This document shows, one piece after another, positions 32,680-40,854 of a stretch of DNA of 42,507 nt. A program made the position numbers and the translations under genes. This stretch comes from Clostridiales bacterium DTU089 (GTDB lineage Bacteria > Bacillota > Clostridia > Oscillospirales > Acutalibacteraceae). The DNA lies in assembly GCA_001513045.1 (NCBI GenBank), contig LFSB01000043.1:1-42507 (forward strand), written 5' to 3'. The first letter of the stretch is position 1. Each line of letters starts with the position of its first letter. The notes below the pieces were generated by a model. It was not told the origin of the DNA. It saw only the letters and a program-made list of their open reading frames with translations, and made no database searches.

Positions 32680-35600
32680 TTGAATTTTACGCCTTTCCAT
32701 AAGAGCCTTGAGCAGCTGCACGTCGGCTGCGAAGCTCCGAGGGCATATTTCATCCCCTTCTCAGACGAGCGTTCGGCGTTGTTGCCGCGTGAAAGCTCCG
32801 AATTTTTCACCGACCTGTGCGGTGAATGGGATTTTCATTTTTTCAACAGCTTTGAGCTGCTCGAGCCGGATGTGACCGGAGCTGTAAACGCTCAGAGCGA
32901 ATTTGATGTTATAGCTGTTCCGCGCTGCTGGCAGACATACACCGACAGAGGCTATGACAAGCCGCTGTATTCAAATCTGCGCTACCCCTTCCCTGTTGAC
33001 CCGCCTCATGTTCCCAACGAAAATCCCTGCGGACTGTATTCCCGAAAATTCACCCTCCTGCCGCAGGACGCCCAACGTGAAATATATATAAACTTCGAGG
33101 GCGTATCCTCGTGCTTCTACCTGTTTGTAAACGGAGCCTTTGCCGCATACAGTCAGGTAAGCCACTGCACAAGCGAGATAAACATAACCCCTTACATACA
33201 CGAGGGTGAAAACGACCTGCGCGTGCTCGTCGTAAAATGGTGTGACGGCTCATATCTTGAGGACCAGGACTTTTTCAGACTCTCCGGAATATTCCGCGGT
33301 GTATATCTTCTCTCACGCGACAAAACTCATATACGCGACATGTTTATAAAGCCGGAGGTTGAAGCCGACCTTTCACTTGCGCATATCAATGTTTCGCTCG
33401 ATATTACCGGCTCCGCTGCGGTGCACTGTACACTCTGCTCCCCGGACGGAGAAAAAATCCACGAGGGCGACTACTCTGTGAGCGACTTTACAATAGATGC
33501 GCCTGCCCCTGTGCTCTGGAACGACGAGCAGCCGAGGCTGTACTCGATGTATATAAGCCTCGGCAATGAGGTAATACTTGAGCATATAGCCGTGCGCCGC
33601 CTTGTGATTGAAAATTCCGTGCTGCTGCTCAACGGCAAAGGCGTAAAAACCCGCGGCGTAAACCGGCACGACTCACACCCGGATTTCGGCTACTACACAC
33701 CTTATGAGCATTTCTATAACGACCTCATGCTTCTCAAGCGCGCAAACTGCAACGCCATACGCACCTCACACTACCCGAATGACCCGCGCTTCACCCAGCT
33801 GTGCGATGAGCTTGGCTTTATGGTCATAGACGAGGCGGACATTGAAACCCACGGCATGGGCTATAACAACGATGACGACTGGGACTGGTTCCGCTGGTCA
33901 TCTCTTTCGGACTCGCCCGATTGGAGGGCGGCCTATGTTGACCGTGCGGCACGTCTGTTTGAGCGTGACAAAAACAGAGGCTGCGTAATAATGTGGTCGC
34001 TCGGTAACGAGTCCGGAGCCGGCAGAAACCATCGCGCAATGGCACAGTATATCCGCTCACGCGACAGCAGGGCGCTCATACACTATGAAAATTCGCACCT
34101 TGAATTCAAAGCTGTTGCCGAGGGCGAAAACTTTTCGGATATATCCGACGTTGAAAGCCGGATGTACGCGAATATCGAATACGCCGAAGGGTACCTGACA
34201 AATCCCGCATACACAAAGCCGTTCTGGCTTTGCGAATATGTCTGCTCGATGACAACGGGAGATGTGTATGCCAACTGGGATTTAGTTGAAAAATACGACA
34301 ACTTCGCCGGCGGCTGTATATGGGAGCTTACCGACCACGCCGTAAATGTGCCTGATGAAAACGGCAAGCCCCGCTATTGCTACGGCGGCGATTTCGGGGA
34401 CTTCCCGAATGACGGAATATGCTGCGTTGACGGTCTTGTTTTCCCGGACCGCACCCCGCGCCCCGGCTACTATGATATGAAGCGCGTATATCAGCAGTAT
34501 TCAGCCCGGCTTATTGACGGCAAAGCCGTTGAAATAACCAGCAGAAGGCGCTTCACCTCCCTTTCCGACCTCGCACTCGAATGGAGTGTTGAGTGTGATT
34601 CAAAAACGGTGAAAAGCGGCAAGATAAACGCTCTCGATATTCAGCCTCTCGCCTGTGAAAGCTACGAGCTTTTGACAGACGCCGATTACGCCGAGCTTTC
34701 CGGCAACTGCTTTCTCACCCTGCGTTTTGTTCAGAACACCGACACGGTATGGGCAAAATCAGGCTTTGAAACCGGGTTTGAGCAGTTTGAGCTTGAATGT
34801 GCAAAGACCAGTGAATCCGCGGAATGCGGCGTAATCAGCTCAACCGATGACGGCAGATATCTCAACATCACCTGCGGAAATGACGCTGTTTTCAGCTTTG
34901 ACAAGCTGCGCGGAGTAATTTCGGGCGCATCAAAAGCCGGTAAGAAAATCATAACCGAGCCTGTAATCATGAACATGTGGCGCGCCCCGACCTATAACGG
35001 TGCACCCGCACAATGGAAAAAGGACAGGCTTGACCATGCCGTTCAAAGCTGCCGCAGTATGAATATACTGCACAGTGACGACGGACATATTGTCATTGAA
35101 ACCGAGCAGACTCTTTCCGCACCGTCTTCTCCGCCAACCGTAAGAGCGAAAATATCCTATGTGTTTTCTTCGGGCGGTGTCGAAATTGTTGTTGACGCGT
35201 CCGTGCGTGAGAACCTGCCGATGCTTCCGAGACTCGGACTGAATGTTGTGCTCGCTGCCGGCTTTGAAAACATCGAATACTTCGGCTTGGGTGAAATTGA
35301 GGCATATCCCGACCGCTGCCGCAGCGCAAAATACGGACTTTACAAAACAACGGTCAATGACATGTTCGTACACTACGTGCGTCCCCAGGAAAACGGTGAG
35401 CACATCGGCACACGCTACGCAAAGGCAAGCAACTGCGAAACCGGCGCTCAGATAAGCTTTACGCCCTCCGGTATAAAGGAATTTGCCTTCAAGGCCTCGC
35501 ATTTTACAGATAAAATGATAGCGGACACCGCACACGACTTTGAGCTTGCTCCGCTTGCCGAAACAATAATAAATCTCGATTTCCGCGTAAACGCCATAGG

Positions 35601-35688
35601 TCTTGATTCGCTCATTGCCAAAAAGGAGCCGGGCAGAATCCTTGACCAAAAGAAAATTAAGTTCGGATTTAAACTGAGTATAAAATAA
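32680..35688 (+). CDS. lacZ: Beta-galactosidase, GH2 LacZ type
   Basis: 1002 residues from a TTG with GGGAG 10 nt upstream. Length and order match LacZ: sugar-binding jelly-roll (VFP-like VIAVPRCWQTYTDRGYDKP), two Ig-like domains around the TIM barrel, then the beta-galactosidase small-chain domain (about 720-1000). GVNRHDSHPDFGYYTP is in the barrel. The acid/base Glu is in MWSLGNESGAGRNH and the nucleophile Glu in WLCEYVCSM. No signal peptide, so it is cytoplasmic. It is 15 bp before murE but a shared role is not implied. Confidence 0.92.
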   Translation: MNFTPFHKSLEQLHVGCEAPRAYFIPFSDERSALLPRESSEFFTDLCGEWDFHFFNSFELLEPDVTGAVNAQSEFDVIAVPRCWQTYTDRGYDKPLYSNLRYPFPVDPPHVPNENPCGLYSRKFTLLPQDAQREIYINFEGVSSCFYLFVNGAFAAYSQVSHCTSEINITPYIHEGENDLRVLVVKWCDGSYLEDQDFFRLSGIFRGVYLLSRDKTHIRDMFIKPEVEADLSLAHINVSLDITGSAAVHCTLCSPDGEKIHEGDYSVSDFTIDAPAPVLWNDEQPRLYSMYISLGNEVILEHIAVRRLVIENSVLLLNGKGVKTRGVNRHDSHPDFGYYTPYEHFYNDLMLLKRANCNAIRTSHYPNDPRFTQLCDELGFMVIDEADIETHGMGYNNDDDWDWFRWSSLSDSPDWRAAYVDRAARLFERDKNRGCVIMWSLGNESGAGRNHRAMAQYIRSRDSRALIHYENSHLEFKAVAEGENFSDISDVESRMYANIEYAEGYLTNPAYTKPFWLCEYVCSMTTGDVYANWDLVEKYDNFAGGCIWELTDHAVNVPDENGKPRYCYGGDFGDFPNDGICCVDGLVFPDRTPRPGYYDMKRVYQQYSARLIDGKAVEITSRRRFTSLSDLALEWSVECDSKTVKSGKINALDIQPLACESYELLTDADYAELSGNCFLTLRFVQNTDTVWAKSGFETGFEQFELECAKTSESAECGVISSTDDGRYLNITCGNDAVFSFDKLRGVISGASKAGKKIITEPVIMNMWRAPTYNGAPAQWKKDRLDHAVQSCRSMNILHSDDGHIVIETEQTLSAPSSPPTVRAKISYVFSSGGVEIVVDASVRENLPMLPRLGLNVVLAAGFENIEYFGLGEIEAYPDRCRSAKYGLYKTTVNDMFVHYVRPQENGEHIGTRYAKASNCETGAQISFTPSGIKEFAFKASHFTDKMIADTAHDFELAPLAETIINLDFRVNAIGLDSLIAKKEPGRILDQKKIKFGFKLSIK

Positions 35689-35703
35689 GCAGGAGAAAAA
35701 ATA

Positions 35704-37170
35704 ATGATATTATCAGAGGTTCTGAAGGGTGTCGAATATTCCGGGCAATTCGTTCCCAACACACAAACTCTCGACATTGCATACGATTCTCGCAAAACCG
35801 GCGCAGGTATAACGTTTGTATGCCTGACAGGGGCGACCTATGACGGGCACAGTTTCGCTCGTGCGGCGTACGACAACGGCTCCCGTATATTTATTGCCGA
35901 GCATGACATAGACGTACCACCTGACGCTCTTGTCATAAAGGTAAAAAATTCTCGCGAAGCCCTTCCGGTAATGTGCGCTAATTTTTTCGGACATCCCGCA
36001 GAAAAGCTGAAGATTATCGGAATAACCGGAACGAAGGGCAAAACCACCACTGCGCATCTGGTCAAAGCCGTGCTGGATGCAAACGGCATAAAAACCGGTA
36101 TAATAGGCACTCTCGGCGCGGCATGGGGCGACAAAACCGCTCACACGGGCTACACCACTCCGGAGTCCTACGAGCTGCAAAAGCTGCTCTCACAGATGCT
36201 TGCCGACGGCTGCAAATGCGCGGTCATGGAGGTTTCCTCACTCGGACTCAAGGCGCACCGTACCGATTGTATCAGCTTTGACACCGCGGTTTTCCTCAAC
36301 ATCTCCACCGACCATATCGGCGGCACGGAGCACGAAAGCTATGAGGAATACTACGCTTGGAAAAAGGTTCTGTTTTCGCACTGCAAACGCGCCATAGGCT
36401 GCGCCGATGACCCGGCAAGCGTTGACATGCTTGAAAAGGCTCCCGAAAAAATATTTTTCGGCTATGCCGCAGGCTCTGATTTTCGCGCGTTGAACGTACA
36501 CGCGTTGAATGACGGTGAATGTCTGGGTGTGAGCTTTGACTGTGAATACGCCGGAAAGCTCTGCAAGGACATTGCAGTCGGTCTGCCGGGGGATTACAGC
36601 GTCCACAACGCCCTTGCCGCACTCGCGGTATGTGCGTCTATGGGCATAAGTCTTGAGTCCCAGCGCAAGGCGCTTCGCACGGCACGTGTAAGCGGACGCA
36701 CAGAGCCCGTTGAGGTCAACGACGACTTTGCAATATTTATAGACTATGCACACAACGGTACCAGCCTTGAAAATCTGCTGAAAACCATGAGAGCGTACAA
36801 GCCCAAGCGTCTTATCTGCCTGTTCGGCTGTGTAGGCGGCAGGGCGCAGGTGCGCCGCAAGGAGATGGGGACGGCGGCGGGAAGGCTGAGTGAGCTTTCG
36901 ATTGTAACATCCGATGACCCGGATTTTGAAAATCCGCAGGCGATTGCCGATGAAGTCTCACGGTATGTTGCTCTCGCCGGCGGGGAATACATCACCGTGC
37001 CCGACAGAGCCGAGGCGATAGAAATTGCCGTCAATCAGCTTAAAAAGGGCGATATTCTCATGCTGTGCGGCAAGGGTCACGAGCAATACCAAAAAATAAA
37101 CGGCGTAAAAACGCCGTTCTCGGAGCGCGAATGTGTACGAAAAGCGCTCGCCGGCAAAATTAAAAAATAA
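35704..37170 (+). CDS. murE: MurE-like Mur ligase (UDP-MurNAc-tripeptide synthetase family)
   Basis: 488 residues. ATP-binding GITGTKGKTTT is at about 106-116, MEVSSLGL at about 175, a Lys in YYAWKKVLF (about 217-225) suits the carbamylated Lys, and IDYAHNGTS at about 347. The family adds the third amino acid to the peptidoglycan stem peptide. The specificity loop reads TSDDPDFENP (402-411), whereas meso-DAP enzymes carry DNPR; the Arg that holds DAP is Asp here. It stands away from any division/cell-wall cluster, suggesting a second, divergent paralogue. The added amino acid is unknown. Confidence 0.85.
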   Translation: MILSEVLKGVEYSGQFVPNTQTLDIAYDSRKTGAGITFVCLTGATYDGHSFARAAYDNGSRIFIAEHDIDVPPDALVIKVKNSREALPVMCANFFGHPAEKLKIIGITGTKGKTTTAHLVKAVLDANGIKTGIIGTLGAAWGDKTAHTGYTTPESYELQKLLSQMLADGCKCAVMEVSSLGLKAHRTDCISFDTAVFLNISTDHIGGTEHESYEEYYAWKKVLFSHCKRAIGCADDPASVDMLEKAPEKIFFGYAAGSDFRALNVHALNDGECLGVSFDCEYAGKLCKDIAVGLPGDYSVHNALAALAVCASMGISLESQRKALRTARVSGRTEPVEVNDDFAIFIDYAHNGTSLENLLKTMRAYKPKRLICLFGCVGGRAQVRRKEMGTAAGRLSELSIVTSDDPDFENPQAIADEVSRYVALAGGEYITVPDRAEAIEIAVNQLKKGDILMLCGKGHEQYQKINGVKTPFSERECVRKALAGKIKK

Positions 37171-37183
37171 AGAGGCACAACGC

Positions 37184-37223
37184 AAAAAGGACATCCGGTG
37201 TGAACCCCCCGGATGTCCTTTTT
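37184..37223. terminator. Bidirectional terminator between murE and cdd
   Basis: Arms AAAAAGGACATCCGG and CCGGATGTCCTTTTT form a perfect 15-bp stem. Confidence 0.92.
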
Positions 37224-37232
37224 CATTTTTTC

Positions 37233-37628
37233 TCACAGCTCGAAGCTCTCAGGAAGAAGCTCCGCAAGCGTATACACCTTGTAATTGTCCGTGTTGTTGC
37301 CGAGATATATTTTAAAGCCCTCATCGCAAAACTCCGCGAGCGCCTGACGGCAAACCCCGCACGGAGAGATGAAATCCGAAAAATCCCCGGATTGTCCTCC
37401 GACAACGGCAATTGCCTCAAAATTGGTTTTCCCCTCGCTTACAGCCTTAAAAAGCGCTACTCGCTCCGCGCATACCGTGGGTGTATAGGCGGAATTTTCA
37501 ATATTACAGCCGAGAAAAACCTCACCGTCCGAACACTGCAGCGCAGCGCCGACATTAAAGCCGGAATAAGGCGCGTAGGAATGTTCGGCCGCTTGCTTTG
37601 CAAGCTCTATAAGCTTTGGAACGAGCAT
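37233..37628 (-). CDS. cdd: Cytidine deaminase
   Basis: 131 residues, the usual length for the tetrameric form. Zinc and catalytic motifs CAERVA (C-A-E) and PCGVCRQ are present, with SYAPYSGFNVGAAL at the N-terminus and NIENSAY for substrate. It converts cytidine and deoxycytidine to uridines in pyrimidine salvage. It starts 12 bp after araB on the same strand. Confidence 0.95.
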   Translation of the reverse strand: MLVPKLIELAKQAAEHSYAPYSGFNVGAALQCSDGEVFLGCNIENSAYTPTVCAERVALFKAVSEGKTNFEAIAVVGGQSGDFSDFISPCGVCRQALAEFCDEGFKIYLGNNTDNYKVYTLAELLPESFEL

Positions 37629-37640
37629 ATTTTCAACCCC

Positions 37641-39302
37641 TTAAACGGATTTTTTTATTGCCTTGAGACGCTTCATGACATCATTTTCGCCTCTGCCGAA
37701 ATAATCATGCAGGGTTCTGTATTCGGCAAACAGCTTGTCATAAATCTGCGCGTTTTCCTCAATGGGATTATACACTGTATCAAGCACCTTGCCCATTGCG
37801 GACGCGGCGGAGAACACGTCGTCATAACCGCCCTGAAACTTGCCTGCCGCAACAGCGCCGAATATTGCCGAGCCGAGAGCGCCCGCCTGGTCGCTTCCGG
37901 CTATTTTTATGGGCATTCTGATGACATCGGCGTAAATCTGCATGGTCATCGGGTCCTTCTTGGCAATACCTCCGGCGGCATAAAACTCATTGACCTCAAC
38001 TCCGTACTCGCGGAAGGTTTCAATTATCATCCTCGTTCCGTAGGCGGTCGCCTCAATGAGTGCTCTGTACATCTCTTCCGGCTTGGTCTGAAGCGTCATG
38101 CCTATCATCATTCCGGTCAAATCCACATCTACAAGGCACGAACGGTTGCCGTTCCACCAGTCGAGCGCGAGAAGTCCGCTCTCGCCGACCTTGTATTTTT
38201 CGGCTTTTTCGCGCAAAAATTTATGTATATTCTTGCCCTGCGCCTTTGCCTCGTCATAGTATGAGGCGGGAAGGCAGTTGTCTATAAACCACTGAAAATG
38301 GTCGCCCACGCAGGATTGCCCCGCTTCATAGGCGAAAAATCCGGGAAGTATGCCGTCCTCAACCACGCCGCACATACCCTGAACCTGCTTCTCCTGAGTG
38401 CCCAGCAGCATGTGACAGGTGGAGGTGCCCATAATTGCCAGCATTTTGCCCGGCTGAGCTATTCCCACCGCCGGAACAAATACATGTGCGTCTATTATCG
38501 GCACGGCAACTGCCGTACCCTCTTTAAGTCCTGTAAGCTCCGCCATTTTTGCGGTAAGTGTGCCCGCACAATCTCCCATGGGCTTGATATCAAGCGAGAG
38601 CTTGTCCTCAACAACATTTTCAAGTCTTTCATCGAGAGCCTTGAAAAAGTCCTTTGAGGGAAAGCCTGTGCGCTTGTTCCACATCTCCTTGTAGCCGGCA
38701 GTACAGGAATTCCGGCATTCCTTTCCCGTAAGCTGCCATGTAAGCCAATCCGCCGCCTCTATGAAGGTATCCGCCGCGTCATATATCTCCGGCGCCTCGT
38801 CGAGCACCTGCCAGATTTTCGGTATCGCCCATTCGGAGGAAACCTTTCCGCCGTAGTTTTTCAGCCACGGCTCGTTGCGCTGCTGTGCGATTTCGTTGAG
38901 CTTGTTCGCCTGTGCCTGTGCCGCATGATGCTTCCAGAGCTTGACATAGGCATGGGGTTCATCGGCATATTCGGGAAGGAAGCACAAAGGCGTACCGTCT
39001 TTTTTGGCGGGAAGGATTGTGGATGCCGTAAAATCAAGACCCAGACCGACTATATCCTCCGGAGCGATTCCCGACTCCTTTAATACCGCCGGAACCGTAT
39101 ATTTGAGCACATCTATATAATCCTGCGGATGCTGAAGCGCCCAGTCAAAGCCGAGCTTTTTTCCGGACGGAAGAGCCTCGTCCATAACCGCGTGCGGATA
39201 ATCGAATACCGCGGAGGAAAGCTCCTCTCCGGTTTCAACATCAACTATTAAAGCTCTGCCGGAGAGCGTGCCGTAATCAACGCCGATTGTATACTTTGCC
39301 AT
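37641..39302 (-). CDS. araB: L-ribulokinase
   Basis: 553 residues, FGGY kinase family. N-terminal [17 protein letters not shown] is typical of AraB. The catalytic Asp is in [10 protein letters not shown]-like and IDAHVF segments; the FGGY C-terminal half has [18 protein letters not shown] and [14 protein letters not shown]. It phosphorylates L-ribulose to L-ribulose-5-phosphate, the middle step from L-arabinose to the pentose phosphate pathway. It fits the GH127-like enzyme that would release L-arabinose, though araA and araD are not in the window. AGGTG precedes the ATG. Confidence 0.95.
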   Translation of the reverse strand: MAKYTIGVDYGTLSGRALIVDVETGEELSSAVFDYPHAVMDEALPSGKKLGFDWALQHPQDYIDVLKYTVPAVLKESGIAPEDIVGLGLDFTASTILPAKKDGTPLCFLPEYADEPHAYVKLWKHHAAQAQANKLNEIAQQRNEPWLKNYGGKVSSEWAIPKIWQVLDEAPEIYDAADTFIEAADWLTWQLTGKECRNSCTAGYKEMWNKRTGFPSKDFFKALDERLENVVEDKLSLDIKPMGDCAGTLTAKMAELTGLKEGTAVAVPIIDAHVFVPAVGIAQPGKMLAIMGTSTCHMLLGTQEKQVQGMCGVVEDGILPGFFAYEAGQSCVGDHFQWFIDNCLPASYYDEAKAQGKNIHKFLREKAEKYKVGESGLLALDWWNGNRSCLVDVDLTGMMIGMTLQTKPEEMYRALIEATAYGTRMIIETFREYGVEVNEFYAAGGIAKKDPMTMQIYADVIRMPIKIAGSDQAGALGSAIFGAVAAGKFQGGYDDVFSAASAMGKVLDTVYNPIEENAQIYDKLFAEYRTLHDYFGRGENDVMKRLKAIKKSV

Positions 39303-39380
39303 AAAAACACCTCAACTAATTTATTTCTCCTCAATTATACACACAGGCGCGAAAAAAATCAATGTAAATATACAATAATA

Positions 39381-39404
39381 CGCCGCCCGCGGCAACGGAC
39401 GGCG
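39381..39404 (-). terminator. Terminator of spo0A
   Basis: On the minus strand CGCCGTCCG/CGGGCGGCG, a 9-bp stem with one G-U pair, then TATTATTGT, 6 bp after the stop. The T-run is weak. Confidence 0.6.
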
Positions 39405-39410
39405 CTATAC

Positions 39411-39686
39411 TCAGCCTGCTCTTACCGCGTCCTTCATCTTCAGACGCAGCCTGTCGCTTATCATGGCAATAAATTCGCTGTTGGTGGGCTTCCCTCTTGC
39501 ATTCTGGATGGTATAGCCGAAATAGGAGCTTAAAACATCTGTGTCTCCCCTGTCCCACGCGACCTCTATGGCATGGCGTATCGCCCTTTCGACCCGTGAG
39601 GAGGTGGTCTGATAATTTTTTGCAACTGTCGGATAAAGCACCTTTGTTACGGAGTTGAGCATCTGTGTATCGTTAACGGAGAGCAT
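39411..39686 (-). CDS. spo0A: Spo0A, DNA-binding part (separate frame)
   Basis: 91 residues matching the C-terminal Spo0A domain: [34 protein letters not shown] (recognition helix region) and [18 protein letters not shown]. In intact Spo0A this follows the receiver in one protein. Here its ATG overlaps the receiver stop by one base, with a perfect GGGAGG 5 nt upstream. It could be made on its own by translational coupling and would then act without phosphorylation control. A frame upstream of the ATG reads LREAI, which continues the receiver, showing that a single-base shift separates the parts. Confidence 0.8.
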   Translation of the reverse strand: MLSVNDTQMLNSVTKVLYPTVAKNYQTTSSRVERAIRHAIEVAWDRGDTDVLSSYFGYTIQNARGKPTNSEFIAMISDRLRLKMKDAVRAG

Positions 39687-40192
39687 TATTGCCTCCCGTA
39701 ATTCTGATACCCCTTTATGTGCGCCGGAACACCTATCTGATGCATGGTGTCCGAGATTATAACCTCAAGGTCCTGCGAGTTTCCGGTCAGAACAAGATTT
39801 TCACGTCCGGGCTTGCGCCAGCTTGTAAACTGCAGTATACGCTCCGCAAGTATCTCGGCTGATACCGGCTTCAGGAAATAATAATCCGCACCTGCGGCAA
39901 GCGCGTCCTCCTCAAACCTCGCGTTGTCAACCCCCGACATGAGCATTACCACGGGCTTTTTCTGAAGATTAAGACGGGACAGAGATTTCATAATACCGAG
40001 AGCATCTATATGTAAAAGGAACGCGTCAAGAATGATAACATCGAAGCTTTCCGCTCCGACAGCCGCGAGCACAGCCTCCCCGTCCTTGGGTACCGGCTTA
40101 ACTTCAAAGCCGTAAGAGCGGAGAACTCCGGCACAATTCCTCCCGTACTCGCTCGTATCCTCAGTAAACAGTATTTTCAGTGATTTTCCCAT
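39686..40192 (-). CDS. spo0A: Spo0A, receiver part (ends early by frameshift)
   Basis: 168 residues with AAGGAGG upstream. Receiver features: acidic TEDTSEYG, phosphoacceptor in [14 protein letters not shown], Ser in MLMSGVD and Lys in YYFLKPVS. The linker [18 protein letters not shown] is typical of Spo0A, then the frame turns into YGRQ and stops. One extra base near 39699-39704 would restore the normal GYQNLREAIML. Spo0A is the master regulator of entry into sporulation. The upstream region holds a sigma-A-like promoter and two 0A-box-like sites. Confidence 0.8.
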   Translation of the reverse strand: MGKSLKILFTEDTSEYGRNCAGVLRSYGFEVKPVPKDGEAVLAAVGAESFDVIILDAFLLHIDALGIMKSLSRLNLQKKPVVMLMSGVDNARFEEDALAAGADYYFLKPVSAEILAERILQFTSWRKPGRENLVLTGNSQDLEVIISDTMHQIGVPAHIKGYQNYGRQ

Positions 40193-40224
40193 TGATTTTT
40201 ACCTCCTTGTTTTATTTCTTCCAC

Positions 40225-40253
40225 ATATTAGCATAATTGGTAATTTTTGGCAA
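40225..40253 (-). promoter_or_regulatory. Putative spo0A promoter
   Basis: On the minus strand TTGCCA, a 17-bp spacer and TAATAT, ending 33 bp before the start codon. Confidence 0.65.
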
Positions 40254-40295
40254 TAGATTTTGTTGAATTTTTTGGTAAAAAATGGTATTTTTCGT

Positions 40296-40374
40296 GCGAC
40301 AAAATCTGCATCCCCACATCTTGATTTTTTGTGATTTAAGACCACAAAATACGACCGTTTTGCCGCGACAAAAT
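40296..40374 (-). promoter_or_regulatory. Two 0A-box-like sites upstream of spo0A
   Basis: On the minus strand TTTTGTCGC occurs at 40296-40304 and 40365-40373; the Spo0A box is TTTTGTCGAA or TGTCGAA. Each matches eight of ten or so. They lie 60-180 bp before spo0A, fitting autoregulation. Confidence 0.5.
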
Positions 40375-40379
40375 ACGCA

Positions 40380-40406
40380 GCACCCCCGGCTCTATGTCGG
40401 AGGTGC
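40380..40406 (-). terminator. Possible terminator of the small Cys-rich gene
   Basis: GCACC with inner C/G pairs and GGTGC form a hairpin 16 bp after the small gene stop; there is little T-run, so it is weak. Confidence 0.4.
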
Positions 40407-40421
40407 CGAAGGGGTTAAAGG

Positions 40422-40532
40422 TTAGCGTCCGCAGCCGCAATTGTCATTGCTGCATCCGCAATCGTTCGTGAGAAGTATCACGATGATTACAAGGATGAGC
40501 CAGGTGCTGCTATTACCACCGAATAAATTCAT
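40422..40532 (-). CDS. 36-residue Cys-rich single-pass membrane peptide
   Basis: ATG at 40532 with AAAGGAGG upstream (about 7-nt spacing). The sequence has a short polar start MNLFGGNSST, one hydrophobic helix WLILVIIVILLT and a tail with four Cys in DCGCSNDNCGCGR. Similar tiny glycine/Cys-tailed membrane peptides occur in sporulating Clostridia and Bacilli, some linked to spores, but the homology is not proved here. It lies directly upstream of spo0A on the same strand, 340 bp apart with 0A-box-like sites between. Its short length hides it from usual gene calls. Confidence 0.7.
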   Translation of the reverse strand: MNLFGGNSSTWLILVIIVILLTNDCGCSNDNCGCGR

Positions 40533-40539
40533 CTTCGCG

Positions 40540-40725
40540 CCCTCCTTTCATGCTTTCAACACCATATTATGGAGGGCGGCTTGTTTTGGTTACTCTTCTT
40601 CCGGGATTTATATTTATTTTTTCAAAAGCCATTGCCTTGGCTTGTAAACACTTAAAAAACAGTTTTATATACTGTAAAGAGCCGGCGTACTTTTTTAAGG
40701 GAAAAAGTTACGCTGAAAATAATTT
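40540..40725. other. Intergenic region with small palindromes
   Basis: No gene seen. ACAGT/ACTGT (about 40660-40677) and GCGTAcTTTTT/AAAAAGtTACGC (about 40685-40713) are inverted repeats; the latter might terminate or be an operator for the divergent genes. Confidence 0.4.
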
Positions 40726-40754
40726 TTGACATTTTTTAATATATAGTATAGAAT
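40726..40754 (+). promoter_or_regulatory. Promoter of the second GPH symporter gene
   Basis: TTGACA, a 17-bp spacer and TAGAAT; transcript leader of about 95 nt with AAAGGGG before the start. Confidence 0.7.
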
Positions 40755-40854
40755 AACGTTAAATGTCAACATATTATTTCTTGGCTATGTTCAGGGTCAC
40801 GGCGTAAGATTGCTTCTCTGCGCGTATATCCTAAATTCAATGCGATAAAGGGGT

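Noticed and set aside
34930-35649. 239-residue minus-strand frame inside lacZ
   Set aside because: Shadow of the LacZ C-terminal domain; no family features.
39680-39710. Programmed -1 ribosomal frameshift in spo0A
   Set aside because: The site CAG AAT TAC is not a slippery heptamer and no downstream stem is evident; reinitiation, mutation or sequence error fit better.
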